Positions 46,975-59,239 of a DNA stretch of 64,000 bases are shown here, in pieces. Made by a program: the position numbers and the translations under genes. Source of the DNA: Jacaranda mimosifolia. Its lineage: Eukaryota; Streptophyta; Magnoliopsida; Lamiales; Bignoniaceae. The notes beneath the pieces were generated by a model. It saw only the letters and a program-made list of their open reading frames with translations. It was not told where the DNA came from and ran no database searches. Position 1 is the first letter of the stretch. Each line of letters starts with the position of its first letter. The DNA is taken from positions 12,045,246-12,109,245 of the forward strand of contig CM032119.1 of the NCBI GenBank assembly GCA_018894105.1, given 5' to 3'.

Positions 46975-47862
46975 ATCGAAGGCCGACCATTGGTTGTGCT
47001 AGTTGACTCTGCGGATGAGCTTGATATGGTTGTTGATGAGGTAGCTAAAGGTGTTGCTCAAGGCGCAAGGGGGGAAGGGACTGTCTCAAGCTAAGAATTT
47101 TTCTATTTTATTTTCCTGCCTTATTGGTTCCACCTTGAGAAGCATTGTGAACGTTTGGATTTTAGCTTTTTGTAGACTTTCTCATTTTATTTATGAATCA
47201 CTAGTTTTGCTTTTTGGTTGCACACACTTTGCATTCTTCTTGCTTTCCCTTTGTCTACTTTCCATTTTTGCATTGTGATGTATGGTCGACCCCTTGAGGC
47301 CGTTAAATAGTCTGTCTATTTGGTTTGAAACCAAATTATTGTAGAATTACAAGACCAGTATGCATATTTTTATTCGATGAGCTTGAAACTGAATTGTTAT
47401 AAAGTTATGAAACCAATATTCGTATTCCTATTGATTGGTTTAAAACCAAGTTAATAGTCAACTATGAGATCACCTTTAACTAAATTTATCATTATTAGAC
47501 GACTCAATTAGAAGACAGTTTCTCAACAAAAAAAAGGAAATGAAGTCATAGACAATAGGTCAACAAAGCCTAAAGTCTATTTCTTTGGCTTGAAACCAAG
47601 TTACAAATGTGTGTTTTCGGAGAAGACTGGATCTCACATGTCATAAAACAGTTAAATTGAGATTAAGGAATCTCTCTTCATACATAGAATTTTTCAAGTT
47701 CATTGCATTCCATGGTTGAGGGACCTTATTTTCGTTCATATCTTCTATCCAATAGGATTTGTGCTTGGCTACCTTAACTATTGAATAAGGGCCTTCCTAT
47801 TTAGGGTCGAGTTTTCCAACATTCTTTGACACCTCGACTTTTTTTAGTGCGAGGTAGCCGAC
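46975..47862. other. Spacer between antisense gene and integrase end
   Basis: Convergent 3' ends meet here. The phrase 'ttggtttgaaaccaa' and variants recur at about 47319, 47375, 47440 and 47590, a loose tandem motif with dyad symmetry (TTGGTTTNAAACCAA). No coding frame of interest. Confidence 0.5.
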
Positions 47863-48900
47863 CTAAAAGCTTCTTGGTCGGACACCTTCGTTACAATGCT
47901 TGGTCATGATCAATCGGTACCTTTGCATTTGTGCGTATGCCTGTTGGCACTGCTCATCTATCGTCTGAAGGTCAAGTTGCCTTTCTGCTACGTTTGTGAT
48001 TAGATTATGGTGAATCATCCTGGCCGTGTGTTGTATCAGCTCTAATAGGATCACTGCCTCTGAGCCATAGACCAAGCTGTAAAGGTTGTGTCCTGTGGCA
48101 ATTCTAGGAATGGTTCTTTACGCCTATAGGACACCTGAGAGGTTATTTGCCCCATTTCCTCAAGATCTTCTAGGTGAGTTTTGATATGGTCTAGAACCGT
48201 TCTATTAGTGACCTCAATTTACCCATTCGCCTGTGGGTTGCCAACTAAGGTGAAATATTGTCGGATTCCCAAACTTTCACACCAATCTCTTATCTTTTTG
48301 CTTTGGAATTGGTTACCATTATCAAATATTAGTACTTTCGGTAAACCAAAGCAACAAATGATATTTTTTCATAGGAAACTTCTTATTACAACATCCGTTA
48401 TCTTTGGAACAACATATACTTTGACCCACTTTGTAAAGTATTCCACTATAACTATCATATATTTCCTTTGAATGTTGGCTTTCGAGAAGGAGTCAATGAT
48501 GTCTATCCCTCACTAGTCGAATGACCACGTGATTTGGACTAGGACAAGTGCTAAAGCGAGTTGATGGGGAATGTTGGAGCACACCTGGTAGGATGGGCAT
48601 TTCCTGACAAAGTCGACTATATCCTTGAGTAAAATTGGCCAGACGTATCCATACTTGACAACCTTGTGGCCTAGTGCTCGCCCCCTGAAGTGGTTGCTGT
48701 AGATGCTGAAGTGGATTTCTTGCAAGACCTCAAAGGCTTGCTCCGATGTTAAACATCTCTGTAGGGATTTGGAATGAAATTTCTTGTACAGTTGACCAAA
48801 CTCATCGAGGGCGCACTTGGTTGCTTGCCCTCTTAATCTCTGAGCCTCCATTTTGCCTTCTGGCAATTTACCTTCCCTTAAATAAGCTTTAATCTCATCC
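47863..48900 (-). pseudogene. pol: Integrase of the second Tat element
   Basis: The H2C2 finger is nearly whole (EIHFSIYSNHFRGRALG...GYVWP...VRKCPSYQVC). In the core the first catalytic Asp has become Glu (VIVEYFTKWV), the second is kept (IFDNGNQF) and the Glu is kept (IEVTNRT) after a stop. The C-terminal MVYGSEAVI block is at 48075. It ends near 47863. No chromodomain. Confidence 0.85.
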
Positions 48901-48929
48901 TGCTAAGTAGGGGGTGATTCTTGGATCTC

Positions 48930-49360
48930 CCAAATCTGATTCTAGTCAAAGCCATTTATGGTGGGCTTGTCTGAGACTACGAATGTGATAGTTCTTTCTC
49001 TAGTACCTTTTGTCGAATTGGCAAATTTGGATAGAGAGTCTACTCTTTCATTTTCTAACTTGGGGACCTGACTGGGCGTGAATTTCTTATACTGTTGCTG
49101 CAATTTCTTAACCTCTATGAGATAGTTATTCATAGATGTTTCCCTCGCTTCAAAGTTCCCTTTGAGCTATTCCACGACCAACTAAAAGTCTGTGATTGCT
49201 AATAAATGCTCGACCTCCCTATTAATTGACATCCTCATGCTAGCAAGAAGGGTTTCATATTTTGCCTTATTATTGGTGAGAGAGTAGTCAAGTTTTATAG
49301 CGAAGTTATACTCTTCTGGTGGAGAGAACACAAAGAAATTCCTATCCTACCTCCTATGGA
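48930..49360 (-). pseudogene. pol: Archaeal-type RNase H (aRH) of the second Tat element
   Basis: Reads LHVDGSSTSIGG (first Asp), NNKAKYETLLA (Glu has become Lys in A-E-Y-E, with the later Glu kept), AITDFQLVVE (Asp) and ERVDSLSKFAN (last Asp). Confirms the Tat lineage. Stops near 49170 and 49345. Confidence 0.8.
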
Positions 49361-50163
49361 AGTTGATGATCCATCAACATGCAAAGACCAAATAAGTGGC
49401 TGCTATTCAATCATGATAGAAAGGTCGACGCATTCAACTATGAAGTCTGCCAATACTTGGGGCTTTATAGCTGTCCGGGGTTGGAATTAGATGTTGAACT
49501 CTTTTAATTCGATGGCCCATTTGCTCAATCTCCCTTATGTGTCTAGTTTTGACAGTACCTATTTTAAAGGTTGGTTCATTAGGACAATAATGGAGTGTGA
49601 CTAGAAGTAAGGCCTCAGTTTTCTTGCTGCCATGACCAAAGTGAGGACAAATTTTTCGATCTCATGGTAATTGTGCTCAGGGCCCTACAGAGCTTTGCTG
49701 ATGTAGTATACTGGTCTATGTGCGCCATGCTGTGTTGACACAAGAAGCAAACTATCTGCTACTGTTAAAACTACTAGATAAAGCCACAAAACCTCCCCGA
49801 CTGTAGGCTTGACAAGCATTAGGATAGTGGATAGATACTGCTTTAAGTCGACCAGGGCCTGATCACATTCTTCTGTCCATTGTAACTTTCTTGCATTCTT
49901 GAAAATTTTGAAAAATGGTAAGCTCTTGTTTACTAGTCGGCCAATGAATGACCTAATACTATGATCCTTCCCACTAATCTCTGCACAACTCTAACCATTT
50001 TAGGTAGTGAGATATACTGAATTGCCTGGATCTTTTATGAGTTTGCTTTGATGCCCCTTTGACTGACCATATAGCCCAAGAATTTTATGCACTTACTAGG
50101 GTTAAGTTTCATGCTAAATGCCCTTAATATTGAGAACATATGGTTCAAGTCGGCTAGATGGTT
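49361..50163 (-). pseudogene. pol: First RNase H / RT thumb of the second Tat element
   Basis: Minus strand shows HRPVYYISKAL, EKFVLTLVMAARKLRPYF, LSKWAIELKEFNI and AQVLADFIVE-like ends, the usual RT-linked RNase H of Tat elements. Many stops and frameshifts. Confidence 0.75.
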
Positions 50164-50640
50164 TCACTCCTTCTCTATTTTGACAATTATATTATCGACA
50201 TAGACTTCCATTGTTCGGCCAATCTCATTTTTTAACATAAAGTTCACCAATCTTTGGTATGTTGCTCCAACGTTTTTAAGTTTGAAAGGTATGACCAGAA
50301 AATAGTACAAACCATTTTTACCACAAAGAAAGTTTATCACTGTCCTCGGGGGCCATGAAAAATTGATAATACTCTTGGAAAGCATCCATCATGCTCAAGA
50401 AATCACAACCTGCTATTGAATTGTCTAATAAATTTATTCGAGACAGTAGATAAGGGTCTATAGGACAAGCTTTATTCAAATCGGTAAAATCATTACACAT
50501 TCTTCATTTGCCCTTATTTTTAAGGACAAGAACTACATTATGTAACCAACTGGGATGTTGAAATTCTACAATATAGCTTGTCTCGAAAAGCTTGTTGACC
50601 TCTCCTTCAATGATCTAGCATCTTTTTGCATTGAATGTCC
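50164..50640 (-). pseudogene. pol: Reverse transcriptase of the second Tat element, catalytic Asp lost
   Basis: Reads FTDLNKACPIDPYLLSRI, FLSMMDAFQEYYQF (first catalytic Asp kept), a frameshift at about 50330, then VIPFKLKNVGATYQRLV and YVDN in place of YVDD (about 50188-50199): the last catalytic Asp has become Asn. Inactive. Confidence 0.88.
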
Positions 50641-51004
50641 TATTTTTTGCTTGACAGGCTTGAACGAAGGGTCCACATTAAGGTGGTAGACGATGATCTA
50701 GGGGTCAATCCCTGGGAGGTCGACTGTCTTCCAGGAAAAACCATCGATCTTTCTTCTAAAGAAGTCAACCAACATACATTCTATGTTGCTCCCTATATTA
50801 GTTCCGACACTTGTAGTCTTGTCAGGATTTTCAGGTTCTAACTCTATGGTCTTGAACTCTTCAACTATTTTGACCGATTTCTTCTCTCTTCTTTTTCTTG
50901 TTTTCTTGTCCCTTTTTGGGTTCTGTTAATGGGACATCCCTCGAAGGTTTCAGTTTTGGTCAAGTTTTTTGTTCACTTACTTCGGTCGAAATCGTATAAC
51001 ATCA

Positions 51005-51503
51005 TCAGGCTTCTTTTAAGTTGCAAAGTAGTTCCCCTATCTCTGTAGTTGTTTCAAACTTGACCTTCATGTGGTAAGTCGAGATGAATACCCTGAAGTC
51101 ATTCAATACGGGTCTCCCAATTATGGCATTATAAGCAAAAGGCGCATCGACCACCAAATAGCTAACCATAAGGGTTCGCCTCCTGGGCATTTTTCTGAAC
51201 AAGATGGATAGACTAATGGATTCTTTAGAAATGATCTCGAATCCTTTGAACCGAACAAGCGAGGTGTGGACTGCTTCGAACTTAAGTTTTTCCAAATTCA
51301 TCATCTTCAAAGTTAACAAAAAAAATTATGTTAGCAGAGTAACTATTATCGTCCAAGATCTCATGTACTTCGAAGTTAGCAGTCTCAATTGACACGATGA
51401 GGAAGTAGTCTAAGTTACTGCCAGCCCCTTGGTGTTCAAGGTATGACATGTCGGAATCTAAAAAAGAGATAGTCTCTACACTAGTGGAAAGTTGAAAAAT
51501 CAT
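51005..51503 (-). pseudogene. pol: Protease of the second Tat element, active site lost
   Basis: C-terminal part YNAIIGRPVLNDFRVF intact (51005-51319). The active-site block reads LDDNSYSANIIF (about 51320-51360) where V-D-T/S-G-S-S-A-D-I-L-F is usual, so the Gly and neighbours are gone. A frameshift joins the two parts. Confidence 0.82.
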
Positions 51504-51519
51504 TTCAACCGACGTGGAT

Positions 51520-53110
51520 TTAGTTGATTCCAGTCATCATTAGTTTTATCTTCTTACTGTTTTGGAGTCCCCCATGTTGGTCCACCCATAATGGTATCGA
51601 TCCCACCTCATAGGGTGGGACGCTCGTTGTCAGCTTATCTTTTCCCTTTTTCGTCCTTTCTCTGGCTAACTGATCTTTCTCTATGGGGAGTCCATTCAAT
51701 CCTTCCCACTTCCTGTCTGGGCCTTTAGTCGATGTATTTCTTCAGATGCCCCTATTGAATGAGTTACCTAATTTTATCCTAGAGGTTGAAATAGTCATCT
51801 ATATTATGTTCTTTTTGCTTGTGAAAGTGGTAATATTTTTTGGAGCTCTTCATGGTGGCTGTCTCATTCAACTTTGGGGGCTTCTTGAGGAGGATATCAT
51901 TCTAGATAGCAAACAATACCTCATTTCTGGTGGTGTTTAGTGGGGTGTAGTTATGAAAACTCTTGATAGGGATCATTGGTCGTCCTTCTGCTGTCTGTCG
52001 TCTTTTTCTTTATCTTTTTTCTTGTCGTTTCCCATATTTCAACTTATTCATATCTTGTTGGGTCATGTACCTCTCCTCGAGGTCGAGTAGTTCCTCCATT
52101 GAACATGATCTTTCTTTAACTAAGGCATTCACATTCTTTCTCGGAGACCAAGAAACAGCACGTCAATCAAAAACTTAGTCTAGGAATTTCAATCTTTAAC
52201 ACCGATATTAAATCTAGGAAAGAAATCCCGAAGAGATTCTCCCTTGTTTTGTTTCACCGTGTGGAGGTGAGTGTAGGGGAGTTTGGCTTTGCTTCTGCTA
52301 GCAAATTAGTGAACAAACTTATCATAGAGTTGATCATAAAAGAAAATAAATGCAGGTTCCAGCTTAACAAACCAATCGAGAGCTATTCCCTGGAGTGTGG
52401 TGACCAACATTTTCCCATGGATGTGTTCATTATGCCCATGGAGTTGCATCATATGCTCGAACTGGAGCAAGTGCTCATTTGGGTTGGTGGACCTATCATA
52501 TTTGGGCAAGCATAACGAAATCTTGGCATCGATTGCTATGTGCTCATCGACTATCTCTTGAATAAATAGCGACTCCCTCTTGCGGCGAAGCGGAGAGGCA
52601 CTATCAAGATGAGGATTTCTTTCTGTGTTCTACTTCTAGATCTCCTCAAGACACATGTTCAACTGTTAAACGTTGTGCGAAACCTCTTCCCATTCTTCCT
52701 GATCCACTTGGGACAGGTTTCTACTTGGCTGAGGTCTCTGACACTCAACCTATCGCACTGCTGGGCTCGATTGGGTCGCGTAGGGTGTTCAAGAGAGTTA
52801 GCTACCTTTTCCTGTGGATGCTGGTGGATCTCTGCTCGCAGGAATTGCGGGGTGGTGCTAGCGGCTGCTCCAAGTTGGTTGTTGTGCTTCTGCAAAGCCA
52901 CCGACATTTAGGCTAAGAGCTGGGCCGATATATGCTTACTCATTATCTACATAAGTTGCAGCATTGCCAAGGTTACTACTTGTTTGGGTTGGGAACTTGG
53001 TCTTGACACATCTTGTTCTTGCTGGGGAGGAGGTGGACGAGTTGGGGACCTTCTGGTCTCCTTCCTCTCAAAAACGGCTCACCTTGTATTCACCACTTGC
53101 TCAGGTTACG
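51520..53110 (-). pseudogene. gag: Gag of the second Tat element, zinc-knuckle cysteines lost
   Basis: Gag core: MPKYDRSTNPNEHLLQFEHM, QGIALDWFVKLEP (52306-52509) and RERMNALVKERSCSMEEL (about 52080-52140). The knuckle (about 51800-51850) reads KYYHFHKQKEHNIDDYF; by family logic both Tyr-for-Cys changes destroy metal binding. The N-terminal part (52659-52907) is open but unremarkable. Several stops. Confidence 0.82.
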
Positions 53111-53120
53111 AACTCTAGTT

Positions 53121-53138
53121 CTCACAGACGGTGTCAAA
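53121..53138 (-). promoter_or_regulatory. Primer binding site of the second Tat element
   Basis: Minus strand TTTGACACCGTCTGTGAG, a decayed form of the TTGGCGCCGTCTGTGGG site used by many plant Ty3/gypsy elements; three bases from the LTR. Confidence 0.75.
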
Positions 53139-53141
53139 TAA

Positions 53142-53874
53142 TGATGATTGGATCTAAGAGTTGGAGAATTGGGCCCTAGCCCAAAGTAGTCAACCAGGAA
53201 TTGACTGGAGATGGATGTGAGGATAAGAGCAGGTCGAGTCCTACAACTAATCAACACACATGAGGCTAGCCGATGAGGCCCTTGGCTAAGGCACTCCAAC
53301 ACTCAAGTCAATATAATCCACTAGAATTTAGAGCAGCAAAATAAGGGTTAAAGTTATAGTGAACGTACCTAGTAGAGTGACTGCAATAGGGTATTTATAG
53401 TCCCCCGTGGGAGGTCAAAATGTCCATGGTGCCTCGCTTGCGCAGTGAGCGCCCTTGTCTTTGTATGAGGGCTTTTAGGTCTTTCTTTGTCTAAAACCCC
53501 TCCTCCAGGTAATGCGTCTCCCCTCCTTTTGGGATATGGAAGAGATCTCCGCATTTAATGAGGAGTTATGCTGGTGGTATGGCGGAGATATGCTCCTTTA
53601 ATGCGGAGGAGCGCCACCTATCAGCATGTTTAATGCGGTAGAGTGGTGGACAAGTGGCATTTAATGCAACAATGACCGATGGCAGCAAATACCTTCCTAT
53701 CTCGCAGGTCGACTTCTTCGGGTCAAAATGTCTATCTGGTTGCGAGCCTCTCCACCATACTCTGGCCGATTAAAGAAATGTTGATAGCCTATACTGTTGA
53801 CTAGTCCAATGCATATTTAGAGGTCTAGACTGATTCTATTGGGCCTATTGGGCTCACCTTACTTCCCCATATCA
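53142..53874 (-). repeat. Right (5') LTR of the second Tat element
   Basis: 733 bases, TGATGATTGG...CCATATCA on the plus strand. Lacks the 65-base tandem copy present in the left LTR. The TATA-like gtatttatagtcccc at 53391 is matched in the left LTR at about 42386 (minus-strand polarity applies). Confidence 0.88.
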
Positions 53875-54563
53875 ATATATATCACTAAATTTTGATTTAT
53901 AGAACTAAGTTTTTAACAAAATAGTAAATTATTTGTGCAATTAAATTTATTTTTGTAAGATCTTTTATACAATATTTATCTAAAAAATATAAATTTTTTA
54001 TATAAAAATTATTTCTTCCATGATAATAAGATTGCATAAATAAACTTTTTTTCCTTTTTTGGTAAATTGAAAAATAAATAATATTTTTCAAATATAAATT
54101 TACTCTTAAGATGAATTTATTTTGTAAAATTACAAACTAATATCCATGAACATATTAAATATAAAATAGTTTAATGTGAAATAAGTCAATGATTTTATAA
54201 AATTTGAAAGTAAATTTTTTTTCAAAATAAAAATTAATTCTTTTGTAGGTAATAATAAATTATAAACTATTTGAGAAAAATATTTAAAAATACAGATTTA
54301 CTCACTACAATATTAAATATATTTAAATATTTTCAATGAAGATAATTCAATTATATATTAAAACAAGATTGTGGAAGAAATTGATATTTTACACTTATCA
54401 TAAGTTACAATTCTAAGCATCCAAACAACTGATTAAATTAAAATTAGGATATTCAAATCAGTAATCCAAGCAAGCAAATAAGATATTGGTATGTTTTCTA
54501 GATAATGTATTATATACTTATCAATCACATTTAATCGTATCATAGCAAACAAACGAATCCTTA

Positions 54564-56356
54564 AAAAATAAAACTTAAGTTCAGGAATAAAAATACAAAA
54601 CAGTAACCACATAACTATAGGCCTAATGATGAATTTATTCTAATCTTAAGTCAAAAGATGAGAAACGTATGATTTGTTCATTAGATATATAAGCCTTTCT
54701 TGTTAAGAATATTTGTATTAAATGATCATAATTTCGAATGCAATAAAATTGAATTATAAGATGATATATATGTATATGTACACACACACACACATTATTT
54801 TACAATGAAAGTTGTACCTGTGCTAATAATGACAGTACTCCCACGGTGGTTGCCAATATGCATTTATGCAAAGAATCATCGGAAAAAGAAGGAAAGACAG
54901 AAATAATTATAGAGCAGTTGCACAGGTCAGATAGCGGTTGATGTATTGACCAATTTAATTATCTGCCTCAGCCTTCATGGAATGTATATTCCCACAGTTT
55001 GACTTTGAAGCTACCCATAAGTACTATGCCCAACTACCAACTTCTACTTTCCATCATATAGTCATTCTTCCTCTTTATGTTTTTGTCTCTCCACTCTCCA
55101 GAATTGAAACAAGGACAGCTCTTTGTGCACTTTCGATTTTCCTATGCCATATCAAATTGGCCGGTTCAAATGACTTGGACCAATTGCAAATTTTGAATTT
55201 TATACTTGTAAATTGTTGTAATGTTAATAATGACTCGAAAAATTACAATTGGCATTTATGTGACATAAATGCTTCTACGCAAATCTAAATATTGAGCCTT
55301 CCTAAGTTAATTAGGAAAATCATAAAATTTGGCAAAAGGCTAAAAAGAATTGATCTAATATAGAAAATGACCTAATGAGTAATGACAGGCTAAAATGATG
55401 GAATTTTGAGATGATAATAATTTGTGTTAAAAATGAGTGCACCCATTTATAAACTCATTGTTGATAAAAAGGAGATATGATGTTCAAGCCTAAAAAATCT
55501 CTAATGCATGTATGTATGTATATATAAATTAAAAAAACTATTGCTGATAAAAAAATAAAAAAAAATTATCCACGTTTTACTTTAAAATCACTTTTATTAA
55601 GACTTTTTTGTCTTCTTCAAACTCTCCAAAAACTTATCCGTCAAATTCTTCAGTGTTTTTTCTCTTCTATGGGTTGCGTATTGATTATGTGTATTCCATT
55701 TTGTTTATTGTGAGTATTCCATTTTTGGTAGCCTTTTTTCTTATTTATTTCAATTTTTGTTATTTCTCTATGGGAATTAATTAAATTATATTTATGCTGA
55801 CTAGTTAAAGTTTGGAACCTATATTTACTTAGGTTGTTCTAATTTTAGTGCAATATTAACGGGGCTTCATTAAAGTTAAGCCTCTCCGATAGATCAGCAT
55901 CAGTGATTCACAGAGAAACAGCTCACGCTCTGACAAGTGGCAACCCACCCTCCATCTTTTTCCACTCTCTACTCTCCTGAATATTTTTCCAATATTAATT
56001 ATTTATTTATTTTTGTGATTTCTGCAGCCATAAAGTTCAGCAATTAACACACAACATATCTCCAACCATATACTCATGTAAAGTCAAGATGACTTGGTCA
56101 CTCTGGCCACACAAATATGAAAAGAATTAATGTACAGCAACATAAGTCAAAAAAAATGGTCTGAATAATTGAATCTTTTGTTTGGTGAATCATAGATCAC
56201 CACCTGCTGTCTTTTCACCAGAACAAATAATTAATTTCGCCGTGGGCAGCTTCTTTGGTGTCTGCTCAATTTTGTTTGGGGAAATGGGAACTTCCCCAAG
56301 TATTAAATAATGAGAATTATGTTGTATCAATATACATATATATATATATACATATA
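54564..56356. other. Intergenic stretch
   Basis: A (CA)n microsatellite at 54779-54794. The 103-codon frame at 54977-55288 has no motif I know and no clear start context. 55860-56330 is less AT-rich than its surroundings and could be old single-copy DNA; nothing supports a gene. Confidence 0.5.
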
Positions 56357-58618
56357 CTAGCATTATCCCCAACTATGTACGGATTATTTAAAATTATTAT
56401 ACATTAATATAATGATTCAATTATAAATATAACTAAAATAATAATATAAAAATCAAAATATCGTAAAAATATCAAGTAATTAGTAAAATTAAATTTTAAA
56501 TTTTAAATTTTAATATTTAAAAGTTTCCAACACATAAAGACATCTCATATAGATTATGTCATAAAAAATAAATTTTAAAATTATTCAGTGAGAAGTTAAC
56601 AAAATTTCAATATGATTATGTGCTTTATTAAAAAAAATATTATGCAATCAAAAGCTAGCAGATAGTTGTATTAAAAAATAAAAATATATGAGAATGATAT
56701 AGAACACAAGATTGATGGCTTGAAAGTCGTTTGAAAAAATTTTAAATTATAATACTTTAAGATTATTTTAGACTTAAAAGAGGATAAGTATATATTAAAT
56801 TAAAACTTAAAATATAAAGAATTATATAATATATTAGTTGCCAAGGATTAGAAAATTCTTATTTAATTTTAGTTTTTGATTAAAATTAAAATCAATTAAG
56901 TTAAAAGAAAACTATGATAGTAAAGATAAAAAAAATTAAAAAATTAAAATAAATATATAAAATAATTACAAAGTTAAGATCAATATCAGTATATAAGTTC
57001 AAATAAAATTTTAATTTGACTCATAGTTTAGTTATCGAATAATTAAGTAAAGAAAAAAGTTAGATATAGTAATGCAAAGCTAAAATCATAGTAAATTGAT
57101 AAAGTAATTATAAGCTCAAAATTAATTTTAAATAGGAATCAGTGATAGGATATGAGGATGAAATTAGAATGTAAAATAAAATATAAAAAAATAAACTATT
57201 ATGTTCATTCTCAATTTTTTTGTATGAATGTAATTGAATCTTCATATTATATTTCACAAATAGCAGAAAAAAGTGAATAATAAAAAAAGTTGCTAACCTT
57301 TCAAACAATCAAAATAAAAAATAAAAAAAATAAAATAAAATTATATATTTATATATTTATATATATATATATATACTGATAGACTAAATAATGTCTAGAG
57401 ATATAAACTTAAAAAGTTAATAGATGTATTTTCTATTGAAATAACCATCTCATAATTTTTTTTAAATCTATCAAAATTGATCTAAGAATATATATTGATG
57501 TAGTATATAAAAATTTTAAAAATAGTTCGAAATATACATTTTTATACATACATAATTACAAATATATGAATATAAAATAAAATTAAATGGCATACTTCTA
57601 AAATTATAAATATTCAAAAAGTGAAATAAATTTTAAAAATATTAAAACAAAAAAATAGATCTCATCCTATAAAACTATAAACTTAGATGAGTAAAAAAAA
57701 CGCGAATTGAAAAATAATTTACAAAATTGAACAATAAATTAATAACTTGATTCAAAAAATGAGTAAGAGGATACTAAATATATAATAATTTAAAAAATTA
57801 AATGATAAAATTTACCAATAATTAAGGAGAAAAATGTAACTAATAAAAATAAAGTTAAATTAAAAATATTAAGCAGAGTTAATAAATCTCATAATAAATG
57901 AATTGATAACATAAACTAAGTAGTAAAAAAAAAGATAAAGAAATTTACAAATTTAATAGCAATAAAAGCTAAATGATAGACTTTATTTAGCTTGAAAAGA
58001 AAATTATAGCATTAAAATCCAAAAAATCTCTTCCATCATGTAATAAACCTAAAATAAACTATATAAAAAAAAAACAAAATAAAAAAGGTGAACAATAAAA
58101 TCAAATAAACAATAAACACTTTGAATAATGAACTAAAGATGCACACAAAGAGATAGAAGGAAAAAAAAAGCTAGAAAATAAAGAGGACACAAAGAATAGA
58201 GTGAAAAAAATGCTGGAATTTGATAATATTAATGAAATGACTTTTGAAAGACTTTATATATAGTAATATAGATATAAATTAGTTATTAAAGATAAGAGAA
58301 TATCATGAAAGACTTATCAAACTATAGAGTTCAAATGATCAAGAAATATTCCATATTTTGAAAGTAGAGATGGAAAAGATTTTGTAGATAAAATGCAATT
58401 ATTTTCTGAGATTAGAGATAAATAAAGAATATTGTTCTAATCAAGAAAAAGATTTCAAAAAATCAGGTATCTTTAAAAGGAATAAATAATATCAAATTTA
58501 ATAACTAAAAATTAATTTTTAAATTTAATTAAAAAGTCAAAATTCTAAGAATTTAAAAATGGGTCAAAATTGCACAATTATAAGTTCCACACTATTGTTC
58601 TATATATAATAGTATAGA
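56357..58618 (-). mobile_element. Non-autonomous Helitron
   Basis: 2,262 bases. On the minus strand the 5' end is A|TCTATACTATTATATATAG (58618) and the 3' end ...ATCCGTACATAGTTGGGGAT AATG CTAG|T (56357), with a weak ATCC/GGAT stem before CTAG and an A|T insertion site, as for Helitrons. No Rep/helicase coding. Very A-rich throughout. The hairpin is decayed, so the 3' end is less sure than the 5' end. Confidence 0.62.
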
Positions 58619-58969
58619 TATGCATAGAAGAGTTTTAACACATCTAAACATCTATAATATTATCTCATCAATGGTATAAAAGAAATAATATCAATTTTGA
58701 TTCATCAACTGAAAACTCAAAAAAAAATTCTTTATCTAATGAAGATTTTTCTTTTCAAATATAATACATCCATATCAGTTAGAGATAAATAAGAATAAAT
58801 ATCTTTAAAAACGAAATAAATAATATCAAATTTAATAATCAACAATTAATAAAAAAAATTGAATTTAATTAAAAAACTCAAAATTCTAAGAATTTGCCAC
58901 TTGGCCAAAATTGATCAAAATTGAGTAATTGTGAATCCTACATCGTTGTGCTATATATAATAGTATAGA
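58619..58969 (-). mobile_element. Second Helitron 5' end, truncated or nested
   Basis: The minus strand from 58969 (TCTATACTATTATATATAGCAC) aligns for about 300 bases with the 5' end of the neighbouring Helitron (shared cttagaattttga, ttaaatttgatattattta). Either a truncated copy or the outer member of a nested pair. Confidence 0.6.
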
Positions 58970-59239
58970 TAAATATATTATATTTTTATTACTAATTTTT
59001 CAATAATTGGTTTTAACAACTTCATGAATCTCTATGAAATCTCTAATTCCGTTAATTACCCAAATCACAATGTTAAAAGTTCGTGAATACTCATAAGAGA
59101 TTAATTATAGATATCAGCGTTCTGTAATTTATCAGCAATATATGATAGCAGCTTCTGTGCAACACATGCATTTCTCCATCATCAAATTAAAAAATAGTGC
59201 ACAACTGGTGTTCGTTTTATTCTATTTTGTGGCAAAAGA
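58970..59239. other. Intergenic stretch between facing repeats
   Basis: AT-rich; no feature recognised. Confidence 0.5.

Larger units (their letters stand above)
42133..53874 (-). mobile_element. Second Tat-lineage Ty3/gypsy element, with a different antisense gene
   Basis: 11.7 kb. LTRs 42133-42939 and 53142-53874. Flanks gtata and atata match 4 of 5, a decayed target duplication. Primer site and purine tract are in place. On the minus strand: gag, protease, RT, RNase H, aRH, integrase. On the plus strand, between integrase and the 3' LTR, an antisense gene (44175-46971). Two MITEs lie inside (43402-44160; 45508-45994). Strong decay: catalytic residues lost in protease, RT and integrase. 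The LTRs are about 80-85% alike by eye, so this copy is much older than the first Tat element. Confidence 0.9.
41882..54560. mobile_element. Harbinger-like non-autonomous element split by a Tat retrotransposon
   Basis: The left end GGACTCGTTTGATTGGTA (41882) and the right end ...TAGCAAACAAACGAATCC (ends 54560) are imperfect inverted repeats, about 15 of 18 matching, each flanked by TTA (41879-41881 and 54561-54563). Taking out the Tat element (42133-53874) leaves about 0.94 kb of AT-rich, non-coding DNA. TTA duplications and G-G-x-CTCGTTTG ends fit the Tourist/Harbinger type. The larger than usual size and AT-rich inside leave some doubt. Confidence 0.65.

Noticed and set aside
52609..53179. 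Several plus frames over the second Tat element's gag
   Set aside because: Shadows of the minus-strand gag and leader.
54977..55288. 103-codon plus frame
   Set aside because: No recognisable motif, no sign of codon bias; kept only as a note in the intergenic entry.
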